Origin: an uncultured Collinsella sp.
Lineage (GTDB): Bacteria > Actinomycetota > Coriobacteriia > Coriobacteriales > Coriobacteriaceae
Assembly (NCBI GenBank): GCA_900554905.1
Contig: USJB01000046.1
Span: 1-8,386, forward strand
Length of the DNA: 8,386 nt
Direction of reading: 5' to 3'
The position numbers were made by a program, and so were the translations under genes. Below, piece by piece: positions 1-6,693 of this stretch. The notes under the pieces were generated by a model, which saw only the letters and a program-made list of their open reading frames with translations, did not search any database and was not told the origin of the DNA. Each line of letters starts with the position of its first letter. Position 1 is the first letter of the stretch.

Positions 1-1
1 G

Positions 2-796
2 GACTGGATCGCGCGTCAAAAGGCGGCGGGGCGTATTCGCCAGATTGGTTTTTCGTACCACGGCAGCGCAGCGGACTTCCTGACGATGCTCGATGCATAT
101 GAGTGGGACTTTTGCCAGATCCAGTACAATTACGCTGGAGAGCGATATCAGGCGGGAACAGCGGGGCTCATGGCCGCCGCCGAGCGAGGTCTCGCGGTGT
201 TTGTGATGGAGCCGCTGCTGGGCGGGCGTTTAGCGGGCAAACTGCCTCCGCGTGCCCGCGCCGTGTTCGATGGCGTACGCGATCCGTACCTGAAGACGCC
301 GGCTGCTTGGGGCCTTTCGTGGGTGTGGAATCATCCCCAGGTGACCATGTTGCTTTCTGGTATGACCGATACCGCGCAGGTGGATGAGAACTCGTCACTG
401 GCAGACCTCGCGTTGCCGAATTCGATGACTGCCAACCAGCTCGACACGATCGCGCACGTGCTGGATGAGTTTGAAAAATCGAATCGCGTGCCCTGCACGG
501 GATGCGGCTACTGCATGCCATGTCCCAAGGGTATTAACATTCCCGGCTGCTTTGCCGCTTACAACGCGAGCTACGCGCACAGCTGGTTTACGGGGCTGTC
601 TCAATACTTTACGGCGAGCGCGGTGCGCACAAGCGAGCCCAAGTTGGTGAGCAATTGCGTCAAATGCGGCAAATGCGCGCGGCACTGCCCGCAGCACATC
701 GATATTCCCGAGCGTCTCGACGATGTGCGCCGACGTTTCCAGCCTGGTCCCGTGACGGCGGTGCTTAAGGCCTTCGGCAAAACGCGCTCCTCATGA
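2..796 (+). CDS. Aldo/keto reductase with C-terminal [4Fe-4S] ferredoxin-like domain (5' end outside window)
   Basis: The reading frame is open from base 2, so the gene starts upstream and 264 residues are visible. The first part matches the C-terminal half of an aldo/keto reductase barrel: IGFSYHG strand, QIQYNY strand, and the MEPLLGG segment typical of the Fe-S-containing subfamily. The catalytic Asp-Tyr-Lys part lies outside the window. The tail carries two cysteine clusters: Cys codons at 494, 503, 512 and 521 (C-x2-C-x2-C-x2-CP) and at 656, 665, 674 and 686 (C-x2-C-x2-C-x3-CP), each followed by an I-x-IP-type segment, as expected for cluster-binding loops. Family members are NAD(P)H-linked carbonyl reductases whose clusters probably pass electrons; the substrate here cannot be told. 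The protein appears cytoplasmic. Its TGA stop (794-796) lies inside the left edge of the palindromic element that follows. Confidence 0.9.
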   Translation, partial: DWIARQKAAGRIRQIGFSYHGSAADFLTMLDAYEWDFCQIQYNYAGERYQAGTAGLMAAAERGLAVFVMEPLLGGRLAGKLPPRARAVFDGVRDPYLKTPAAWGLSWVWNHPQVTMLLSGMTDTAQVDENSSLADLALPNSMTANQLDTIAHVLDEFEKSNRVPCTGCGYCMPCPKGINIPGCFAAYNASYAHSWFTGLSQYFTASAVRTSEPKLVSNCVKCGKCARHCPQHIDIPERLDDVRRRFQPGPVTAVLKAFGKTRSS

Positions 797-875
797 CCCT
801 TTTATAACTTGCGGTGGAATAGTTCCTGTTTGCGGCAGAATAGGGGCCAAACAGGAACTATTTCACCGCAACTGA
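793..875 (+). repeat. Palindromic intergenic element, copy 1
   Basis: An 83-bp block aligns without gaps to 1959-2041 (68 of 83 positions identical by my hand count). It contains a long inverted repeat: left arm 809-832 and right arm 848-871, with 23 Watson-Crick pairs and one G-U opposition (817/863), and a 15-base loop 833-847 containing AATAGGG. The outer arm TTGCGGTG/CACCGCAA and the left flank CCCTTTTATAAC are invariant between copies. Four adjacent stem pairs (822-825 with 855-858) are changed on both arms, so pairing is kept. There is no T-run after the right arm, so an ordinary Rho-independent terminator is unlikely. It could be a MITE/REP-like repeat, a dimeric-protein binding site or a structured RNA; the function is unknown. 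Confidence 0.85.
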
Positions 876-889
876 AGGGGGCTGTCGTG
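874..889 (+). promoter_or_regulatory. Ribosome binding site deciding a GTG start
   Basis: A purine-rich GAAGGGGG (874-881) lies five bases upstream of GTG 887. The frame is open further upstream to a TTG inside the palindrome (809), but translation from there would encode the inverted repeat and has no ribosome site, so GTG 887 is preferred. Confidence 0.6.
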
Positions 890-1906
890 GGCCATCGGGA
901 TTCATGTGATGATTTGCGTGAGGTTCGTTGGGGCGTTTTGGGCGCTGGGCGCATTTCGCATCGATTTGCATCGTCGCTCAAGGAGGTGGACGGGGCACGG
1001 CTTGTGGCTGCCGCCGGCCGCACTCCTTCGCATGTTGAGGAGTTTTGCAGGGCGTTTTCGATTGATGCCGCGCACAGTTATGCCACAGCTGACGATAACG
1101 GCGATGCGGCTTATGATGCGTTGATTGCCGACCCCGATGTCGACGCAATCTACTTGGCTCTTCCACATGGCATGCATGCGCATTGGGTCTGTCGGGCACT
1201 GCGCGCGGGAAAGGCCGTGCTGTGCGAAAAGCCGGCCGTTTTGAGTGAGGAAGAGGCTCTCTCGATTGCCTCCACCTCTCGCGAGCGCGGCGTGCTGTTT
1301 ATGGAGGCGATGAAGAATCGGTTTTGCCCGATGCGCACTCGCGTGAAGGACTTGCTTGCGTCGGGTGAGCTTGGCCGTATTGTCTCGATTGAAAGCGTGC
1401 AAAAGCTCGATTACGGCGAGCCTCCTTCGGGCTATCTGCTTGATTCGTTGCAGGGCGGCTGTCTATATGACATGGGCTGCTATGCGGTCGGTTGGTTTGA
1501 GGATTTGCTCGCGGGCGCGTGCGAGGTTTCGTCCCGTGAAGTTCGCTGGCGTGACGTATCGGTCGGTCGCGTGGATTGGGCCGATGAGATCCATATGAGC
1601 GTCGGCGGCATACCCATTCATATGGCGTGCGACGGCAAAGCAGCATATGAAAGCCGCTTAACGATTGCCTGTGAGCGGGGCTCGTTGGAAATCGAGCGCC
1701 TCCATCGCCCCGAGCTCGCCCATGTGAAGTACTCCGACGGGCGAACGCTCGAAATAAATGCCCCGTTTGAGGTCGATGATTTCTACGGCGAAATCCAGCA
1801 TGCGACGCAGCTCATTCAGGCGGGGAAACTCGAAAGCCCCATCATGTCCCTAGCCGCCACACAGCGCTGCGCACGCATCATCGATGCGATTCGTTTGAAA
1901 CTTTAG
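887..1906 (+). CDS. Gfo/Idh/MocA family NAD(P)-dependent oxidoreductase
   Basis: The 339-residue product has the usual length for this family. The N-terminal Rossmann fold shows the nucleotide-binding loop GVLGAGRIS (residues 16-24), a DPDVDAIYLALPHGMH strand-turn, and the family hallmark CEKP (E114-K115-P116), whose lysine is usually part of the active site. The C-terminal alpha/beta substrate domain shows GGCLYDMGCY (190-199), equivalent to the common GG-x-L-x-D-x-G-x-Y motif. Members oxidise or reduce sugars, inositols, dihydrodiols and related compounds with NAD(P); the sequence does not reveal the substrate. It resembles the dihydrodiol dehydrogenase-like branch, but this is a weak impression. 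No signal peptide is seen, so it is cytoplasmic. It is co-directional with the reductase upstream, 90 bp away, with the palindromic element between them, so shared transcription is possible but unproven. Codon use is mixed, unlike the heavily C/G-ending binding-protein gene at 3072. Confidence 0.9.
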   Translation: MGHRDSCDDLREVRWGVLGAGRISHRFASSLKEVDGARLVAAAGRTPSHVEEFCRAFSIDAAHSYATADDNGDAAYDALIADPDVDAIYLALPHGMHAHWVCRALRAGKAVLCEKPAVLSEEEALSIASTSRERGVLFMEAMKNRFCPMRTRVKDLLASGELGRIVSIESVQKLDYGEPPSGYLLDSLQGGCLYDMGCYAVGWFEDLLAGACEVSSREVRWRDVSVGRVDWADEIHMSVGGIPIHMACDGKAAYESRLTIACERGSLEIERLHRPELAHVKYSDGRTLEINAPFEVDDFYGEIQHATQLIQAGKLESPIMSLAATQRCARIIDAIRLKL

Positions 1907-1911
1907 GGCGT

Positions 1912-1969
1912 GGGGGCATGGCGCCAGCGCTTGGAATGCCTGGAGGCCTTTGTCCCTGATGCCCCTTTT
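1912..1969 (+). terminator. Possible terminator after the Gfo/Idh gene
   Basis: GGGGCAT (1913-1919) can pair with ATGCCCC (1959-1965), directly followed by TTTT (1966-1969). The loop is long (39 bases) but can form internal hairpins such as GCC-TGGA-GGC (1938-1947). The right strand and T-run also belong to the left edge of palindromic element copy 2, so this may be coincidence. Confidence 0.35.
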
Positions 1970-2041
1970 ATAACTTGCGGTGGAATACGGTCTGTTTGCG
2001 CCAAAATAGGGCACCAATAGACCGTATTTCACCGCAACTGA
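1959..2041 (+). repeat. Palindromic intergenic element, copy 2
   Basis: This copy aligns base for base with 793-875. Left arm TTGCGGTG (1975-1982) pairs with CACCGCAA (2030-2037), and AATACGGTCT (1984-1993) pairs with AGACCGTATT (2019-2028). The inner stem is weaker than in copy 1: G-T at 1994/2018 and a T-C mismatch at 1997/2015. The loop again has AATAGGG (2005-2011). The left flank CCCTTTTATAAC and the right flank CACCGCAACTGA are the same as in copy 1. It ends next to an ATG at 2041, just before the nfo start. Two copies with the same placement (after one gene, just before the next) suggest a dispersed family rather than local duplication of a gene. Confidence 0.85.
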
Positions 2042-2046
2042 TGAGT

Positions 2047-2061
2047 AGGGAGCTGGAGATG
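2047..2061 (+). promoter_or_regulatory. Ribosome binding site for nfo
   Basis: AGGGAG (2047-2052) lies six bases before ATG 2059. This start gives the MLTIGCHLS N-terminus typical of endonuclease IV. The in-frame ATG at 2041 would add six residues and has no ribosome site of its own. Confidence 0.65.
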
Positions 2062-2924
2062 CTGACGATCGGGTGTCATCTTTCGACGACGAAGGGCTAT
2101 CGGGCAATGGGGGAGACGGCGTTGTCCATTGGCGCCAATACCTTTGCGTTCTTTACGCGCAACCCGCGCGGTGGCAAGGCAAAAGACCTTGACATGGATG
2201 ACGTGGCGGCTCTGCGCGAGCTTATGTCGCAAAACGACTTTGGACCGCTGGTGGCGCATGCCCCGTATACCTACAACCCTGTTCTGCCAAAGAGCGGGCG
2301 CGCGAGTTTGCCTTGGAGGCAATGGCCGAGGACTTACAGCGTCTGGAAGCACTGCCCGGCAACTACTACAATTTTCATCCCGGTGCGCATGTAGGACAGG
2401 GGGCAGACGTCGGCATTCAGATGATTGTTGATACGCTGTGCCAGGTGATGTTCGAGGGACAGCAGACGACGGTATTGCTCGAGACCATGGCCGGCAAGGG
2501 CACCGAGGTGGGCCGTAGCTTTGAAGAACTGGCGTGCATTATCGAGGGCGTTGCCGCCAAGTGCCCAGAGCTGTCCGATAAGCTGGGCGTTTGTTTGGAC
2601 ACCTGCCATGTGAGCGATGCCGGCTACGACATCATCCATGATCTGGACGGCGTGCTCGACGAGTTCGACCGCGTGGTGGGTATCGATCGCTTGCATGCCG
2701 TACACATCAACGATTCGAAGAACCCCTGCGGCGCCCATAAAGATCGTCACGAGTGCATCGGCAAGGGATACCTTGGCAGCGAGGAATTTGGTGGCGGTAT
2801 GCAGGTTATGCAGAATATTGTATCGAATGGCCGTTTGTGTTCGCTGCCGTTTATTTTGGAGACTCCGAACGAACTTACAGGTTATGCAGCTGAAATTAGA
2901 TTATTAAGGTCATTGCAGCAGTAA
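2059..2924 (+). pseudogene. nfo: Endonuclease IV (deoxyribonuclease IV), frameshifted
   Basis: The intact enzyme nicks DNA 5' to abasic sites in base excision repair and uses a trinuclear zinc site in a TIM barrel. The first 74 codons (MLTIGCHLS to HAPYTYN) read in one frame; the rest, from CSAKERAREF to the TAA at 2922-2924, reads in another. Adding one base at 2278-2280 (CC-TGT to CCN-TGT) restores a continuous 288-residue protein, close to the 285 of E. coli Nfo. All metal-ligand motifs remain: HAPY (H67), NFHPG (H107), ETMAGKG, LDTCH, HINDS, KDRH and LETPNE. Perfect conservation after the break points to a very recent mutation or a sequencing/assembly error in a short C run. As written, translation would run out of frame after the first strands and lose most metal ligands. 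The frame-3 part could only be made by a separate initiation, for which I see no good ribosome site. Confidence 0.92.
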
Positions 2925-2985
2925 TGACTGTCACAAAGTAGAGTATTCCATTCACGTTATGGGTTTGTTTCAATCAGTTTTCTCA

Positions 2986-3014
2986 TTGCAGATTCGTAAT
3001 TTCAGGTGCATAAT
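2986..3014 (+). promoter_or_regulatory. Predicted sigma-70-type promoter of the amino-acid ABC operon
   Basis: TTGCAG (2986-2991) and CATAAT (3009-3014) are separated by 17 bases. The -10 matches five of six consensus bases and the -35 three of six, with the key TTG kept. Transcription would start near 3020, giving a leader of about 50 bases. The surrounding gap (2925-3071) is AT-richer than the genes. I see no T-box or riboswitch in this leader. Confidence 0.5.
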
Positions 3015-3056
3015 AGCCAACAGTTTTTGCAGGCCTCTGAATCAAACGAGGTCACC

Positions 3057-3064
3057 GGAAGGAG
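3057..3064 (+). promoter_or_regulatory. Strong ribosome binding site for the binding-protein gene
   Basis: GGAAGGAG lies seven bases before ATG 3072. It selects this ATG over upstream in-frame ATA/TTG-type codons and gives a standard lipoprotein signal peptide. Confidence 0.85.
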
Positions 3065-3071
3065 ACTGATT

Positions 3072-3932
3072 ATGAAGCTCAAGAAGCTTGGCGCATTTGC
3101 CGCCACGGGTGCCATGGCGCTCGCCCTCGCACTGACGGGCTGCGGCTCGTCCAACGCCACCTCTGGTTCTGATGCCGGTTCCAGCAGCTCTGACGACGCT
3201 AAGGTCGAGAAGGTCGACGGCTCCAAGGAGTACGCGCTCGTCAAGGATGGTACGCTCACCGTCGGCACCTCTGCCGAGTACGCTCCGTTTGAGTACAAGG
3301 ATGACAACGGCGATTATCAGGGCTTTGACCTTGAGCTCATCAAGGCCATCGGCGACAAGCTGGGCCTGGATGTCGAGTATGTCAACAATGACTTTGACAC
3401 GCTGGTTCCGGGTGTCGCTTCGGGCGCCAAGTATGACGTCTCCATCGCGGCTATCACCGACACGCCCGAGCGTGAGAAGGAAGTCACTTTCTCTGATTCC
3501 TACTACATGGACGATCAGGCTATTGTGACCAAGGTCGATAACACCGACATCACGGCCGACAACTACAGCGAGAAGCTCAACAACGCTGACACTACCATCA
3601 TCGTCCAGTCTGGCTCGACCGCCGAGGCCTTTGCCCAGGAGAACTTCCCCAAGGCCAAGATTGTCCCCTACAAGGACGCTACCGAGTGCTTCAGCGCCCT
3701 GCAGTCCGATAAGGGCGACGCTGTAGTCACCAACCGCTCCGTTGCCAGCCAGCTGACCGCCGAGCAGTTCAACACCTGCCAGACCATTAAGCAGATCAGC
3801 ACCGGCGAGGAGTACGCCATCGCCATCAACCAGGGCAACACCAAGCTCAAGGACGACATCAACCAGGCCATCAAGGACCTGACCGACGACGGTACCGTCG
3901 ACGCCCTCATGGCTAAGTACAACATCAAGTAA
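3072..3932 (+). CDS. Polar amino-acid ABC transporter substrate-binding lipoprotein
   Basis: The 286-residue product has a lipoprotein signal peptide (KLKK, hydrophobic stretch, lipobox LTGC with C24 as the lipidated residue), then a Ser/Gly/Asp-rich linker (about 25-50), then a family 3 solute-binding domain (SBP_bac_3 type) from about 58 to 286. Typical landmarks are VGTSAEYAPFEY (64-75), GFDLELIKAIG (84-94), DVSIAAITDTPEREK (122-136; R134 is the expected ligand-carboxylate arginine) and VQSGSTAE (178-185). In many relatives the segment at 217-222 reads DAVVTD, and that Asp contacts the ligand amino group; here it is Asn (N221). The protein sits on the outer face of the membrane and feeds the permease and ATPase encoded downstream. 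The amino acid carried cannot be assigned. The codons are strongly biased to C/G-ending choices (AAC, ACC, AAG, GAC), consistent with high expression. Confidence 0.95.
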   Translation: MKLKKLGAFAATGAMALALALTGCGSSNATSGSDAGSSSSDDAKVEKVDGSKEYALVKDGTLTVGTSAEYAPFEYKDDNGDYQGFDLELIKAIGDKLGLDVEYVNNDFDTLVPGVASGAKYDVSIAAITDTPEREKEVTFSDSYYMDDQAIVTKVDNTDITADNYSEKLNNADTTIIVQSGSTAEAFAQENFPKAKIVPYKDATECFSALQSDKGDAVVTNRSVASQLTAEQFNTCQTIKQISTGEEYAIAINQGNTKLKDDINQAIKDLTDDGTVDALMAKYNIK

Positions 3933-3954
3933 AATAGCTACTTGATTGCGCGCG

Positions 3955-3984
3955 GGCCCTTTCCGTTTTGCGGAGAGGGCCTTT
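3955..3984 (+). terminator. Intra-operon hairpin, probable partial terminator
   Basis: Stem 3955-3965 pairs with 3971-3981 (11 pairs including one U-G), loop TTTTG, followed by only three T residues and then GCGC. The strong stem and short T-run fit a leaky terminator or an mRNA-stabilising 3' end for the binding-protein message. A second small hairpin follows (GACGGA 3996-4001 with TCCGTC 4009-4014), then TTTT at 4018-4021. Both lie ahead of the permease ribosome site, so they could lower permease and ATPase expression relative to the binding protein. Confidence 0.65.
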
Positions 3985-4040
3985 GCGCTTCTCTTGACGG
4001 AGAGCGTTTCCGTCTCGTTTTGTCGGCAACTTCTACGATA

Positions 4041-4052
4041 GGAGCCACCTTG
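4041..4052 (+). promoter_or_regulatory. Ribosome binding site deciding a TTG start
   Basis: GGAG (4041-4044, within ATAGGAG) lies five bases before TTG 4050. This start yields an intact signal peptide. The frame is open back to a TTG at 3942, but that would translate through the hairpin at 3955-3984. The ATG at 4125 lies inside the hydrophobic segment and would remove the charged N-region. Confidence 0.65.
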
Positions 4053-5411
4053 TCTCGACTGAACAAAGGGGCCGTGGAGCAGCGTTTTCCACTGCCCGCC
4101 TTGCTCCAAAAGCTAGTCTGCGTCATGGCCGTGGCGCTCGCGCTGGTGTGCGCGGGGGCATATGCGCCCACGACCGCCCAGGCGCTTGAGACCGCAAAGA
4201 TTACCGCCCGACCCAACACCGGTTCGGGCAGCGCTGTGGTCGGCGGTACCGAGACGCGCATTACCTGGGAGGTCCAGGCCGATGCCGACGAGGAACTGAG
4301 CGGTCTTTCGCTGACGTTTGTCGACGGCACGACGTTTGGTACCGATGACACGCGATTGACGATGCTCTCGGGCGATGACCTTATGGACCGTACGCCCATG
4401 AAGCCTACGTGCAAGGTCGACGGCCAGACGCTCAAGATCGATTTTGGCGAGACGGCGCCCGCTGGCGGCTATTTCCGTGTCGAGGTCTACGGCGTGACCT
4501 TCCCCGTCGAGGGCGGCGATGAGGCCTTTAGCGGCACCTATACGCTCGCCGACGGTTCGACCAAGAAGATTTCAAAAATTCCTTCCGTCGAGATCAAGGG
4601 CGTGACGGCATTCGATAACTTCCTGGCCGATCTTAAGGAGCAGCCGTGGGTCGAGGCCTGGAACTCCAATATGTTCCTGCGCCTGTTCTTGAACCCGGTC
4701 ATTTTGGTCCAAAGCCTGCCGATCGTCTTTAAGGGCTTCCTTATGTCGCTCTCGATCGTGCTCGTGGCGTTTCCGCTGGCCATTCCCTTTGGCTTTGCGC
4801 TGTCGCTCATGCGCATCTCCAAGTCGCGCATCCTGCGCTGCCTCGCCGGCATCTATGTGAATATCATCCGCGGTACGCCGGCGTTCCTGCAGATCTATAT
4901 CGCGTTCTTCGGTCTGCCGTTGGCCGGCGTCAAGGTTGATGACTATGTGCTGGGCGTCATCGTCATGGCCATGAACTCGTCCGCCTACCTGTGCGAGATT
5001 TTCCGCGCCGGTATTCAGTCGATCCCCAAGGGCCAGAACGAGGCCGCGCGCTCGCTGGGCATGAATGCCTTCCAGACGCTGCTCTACGTTATGATTCCGC
5101 AGACGTTCCGCAATGTTTTGCCTACGTTGACCAGTGAGTTCATCCTGCTTTACAAGGATACGTCGCTGCTCGCGGCCGTGGGCGTGGTTGAGATCGTCAT
5201 GAACGCCCGCACCATCGTGGCCACGACGGGCTCCATTACGCCGTATGTGGTTGCCGCCCTGTTCTATCTGGTCATCACCCTGCCGCTCGCTCGCTTGGTG
5301 AGCGGTCTTGAGGCGAGGCTTTTGGGCACGGCCGAGACCAAGAAGAAGCGTCCCGCCAAGAGCGCCGGACAGGTTGTCGCGACGCCTGCCGATCACATCG
5401 CCGGTCTGTAA
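4050..5411 (+). CDS. Amino-acid ABC transporter permease with N-terminal extracytoplasmic domain
   Basis: The 453-residue product is about twice the usual size of a HisM/GlnP-type permease. Residues 1-45 look like a signal peptide or first membrane anchor (Arg/Lys-containing N-region, hydrophobic 22-39, possible cleavage after AQA at 43-45). Residues about 46-195 form a Gly/Thr/Asp-rich, probably beta-sandwich domain with no solute-binding-protein motifs. Residues about 215-430 are a BPD_transp_1 membrane domain with about five helices: MSLSIVLVAFPLAIPFGFAL, the NIIRGTPAFLQIYIAFF region, VLGVIVMAMNSSAYLCEIFR, the EFILLYKDTSLLAAVGVVEI region and VVAALFYLVITLPLARLV. The ATPase-contact EAA loop is EAARSLG (331-337), followed by a downstream IPQ. 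The C-terminal tail is Lys/Ala-rich. With no second permease gene, it probably works as a homodimer. The stop codon overlaps the ribosome site of the ATPase gene, indicating tight coupling. Confidence 0.93.
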   Translation: MSRLNKGAVEQRFPLPALLQKLVCVMAVALALVCAGAYAPTTAQALETAKITARPNTGSGSAVVGGTETRITWEVQADADEELSGLSLTFVDGTTFGTDDTRLTMLSGDDLMDRTPMKPTCKVDGQTLKIDFGETAPAGGYFRVEVYGVTFPVEGGDEAFSGTYTLADGSTKKISKIPSVEIKGVTAFDNFLADLKEQPWVEAWNSNMFLRLFLNPVILVQSLPIVFKGFLMSLSIVLVAFPLAIPFGFALSLMRISKSRILRCLAGIYVNIIRGTPAFLQIYIAFFGLPLAGVKVDDYVLGVIVMAMNSSAYLCEIFRAGIQSIPKGQNEAARSLGMNAFQTLLYVMIPQTFRNVLPTLTSEFILLYKDTSLLAAVGVVEIVMNARTIVATTGSITPYVVAALFYLVITLPLARLVSGLEARLLGTAETKKKRPAKSAGQVVATPADHIAGL

Positions 5412-5416
5412 GGAGG
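5410..5416 (+). promoter_or_regulatory. Ribosome binding site overlapping the permease stop codon
   Basis: AAGGAGG (5410-5416) shares bases with the TAA stop (5409-5411) and lies seven bases before ATG 5424. It is a near-perfect anti-16S match and implies co-translation of permease and ATPase. Confidence 0.85.
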
Positions 5417-5423
5417 TCCTATC

Positions 5424-6176
<753 letters not shown>

Positions 6177-6217
6177 CTGATCGGCAGAGTCTCGGAATGA
6201 GAGTTTGCTTGAGCGGG

Positions 6218-6251
6218 CGGGGTCGTAGCAATGATGCTGCGGCCCCGTTTT
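6218..6251 (+). terminator. Rho-independent terminator of the ABC operon
   Basis: Stem 6218-6230 pairs with 6235-6247 (13 pairs, two of them U-G), tetraloop ATGA, followed by TTTT (6248-6251). It sits 41 bases past the ATPase stop codon and separates the importer operon from the riboswitch unit. Confidence 0.9.
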
Positions 6252-6386
6252 GCATTTCGTATAAAGGTCTCGTCGTTGCCCTGGCCGACTTTTAACCACA
6301 TTTTCGGTGAATTATGTGTGCGTGATATCGGCGGACGCTCGTTGTCTGGTCTTCCATACAATTACATGCTGTTTGAAAAGAAGCCG
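6252..6386 (+). promoter_or_regulatory. Spacer with candidate promoter for the riboswitch transcript
   Basis: I see no gene here. TACAAT (6357-6362) is a good -10 candidate (five of six consensus bases) and would place the start near 6369, about 18 bases before the first aptamer stem. No convincing -35 is found at the usual distance; the best is the GAC-containing CGGACG (6332-6337) at too long a spacing. TATAAA at 6260-6265 is also -10-like, but its -35 position would fall in the preceding terminator. Confidence 0.35.
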
Positions 6387-6533
6387 GACCATGGGTGCGC
6401 TTGGCGCATAAAAGGGAACTGGGTGGGAATCCCAGACAAGGCGGTTACTGTGTGCGGGGCTGTCCCGCGAGTCAGATTACTTGCCTATGGTCTTCTCGTG
6501 TCGAGGGTCTTTTGGGAGCCGCTGGATTCCGGT
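6387..6533 (+). promoter_or_regulatory. Cobalamin riboswitch (aptamer plus L13 hairpin)
   Basis: Conserved core blocks appear in the family order: AAAAGGGAA (6410-6418), GGGTGGGAATCCC (6421-6433), ACTGT (6448-6452 region) and AGTCAG-ATTAC-TTGCC (6470-6485), the last matching the classic AGTCAGGATACCTGCC box. The closing stem P1 pairs 6387-6396 with 6483-6492 (10 pairs including wobbles). A hairpin CTGGG/CCCAG (6419-6423/6431-6435) exposes loop TGGGAAT, and a GC hairpin GCGGG/CCCGC (6454-6458/6464-6468) follows. Downstream, GCCG/CGGT (6518-6521/6530-6533) forms a hairpin with loop CTGGATTC, whose ATTC (6526-6529) complements GAAT (6427-6430): the expected L5-L13 kissing contact. This RNA class binds adenosyl- or other cobalamins and normally lowers expression of the gene downstream. 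It precedes the surface-protein gene at 6696. Confidence 0.92.
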
Positions 6534-6629
6534 GAGCAGAAGATGACATCATATTTGCTCCAAGCATCCCGTATACGATGCGGGGGCATTGCCGCATGCT
6601 GTCAGGTGCGGGCGTTTCGCTATGTCCCG

Positions 6630-6693
6630 TTTCCCTTTACATGGTCGGCCTCGATTCTTATTGGGGTAGTGATCTTCCAGACCAAGGGGGAAA
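6630..6693 (+). promoter_or_regulatory. Predicted ribosome-site sequestering hairpin (expression platform)
   Basis: TTTCCCTTT (6630-6638) and TGGTC (6642-6646) pair with one uninterrupted strand, GACCA plus AGGGGGAAA (6680-6693): 14 pairs (two U-G) with a three-base bulge ACA. The paired 3' strand contains the ribosome binding site of the gene at 6696, so the folded hairpin should block translation. A further GG/CC extension (6647-6648 with 6677-6678) is possible. This was found by eye and not folded computationally. Confidence 0.6.

Noticed and set aside
809..886. Upstream extension of the Gfo/Idh gene to a TTG within the palindrome
   Set aside because: The extra 26 residues would be encoded by the inverted repeat. 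A good ribosome site precedes GTG 887, and the Rossmann fold begins soon after it.
2041..2058. ATG 2041 as the nfo start
   Set aside because: It sits on the edge of the palindromic element with no ribosome site. ATG 2059 has AGGGAG upstream and gives the family's normal N-terminus.
2278..2282. Programmed frameshifting in nfo
   Set aside because: There is no slippery heptamer at the junction, endonuclease IV is not known to use recoding, and a single missing base in a C run explains the break.
2909..2928. Hairpin over the nfo stop codon (GTCATTGC with GTAATGAC, loop AGCA)
   Set aside because: It is a short stem of eight pairs with one G-U, low in GC and without a T-run, so I do not call it a terminator.
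3042..4109. Long minus-strand open frame opposite the binding-protein gene
   Set aside because: It is low-complexity (Val/Leu/Gly/Asp) with no motifs, mirrors the strongly biased codons of the plus-strand gene and crosses the intra-operon hairpin.
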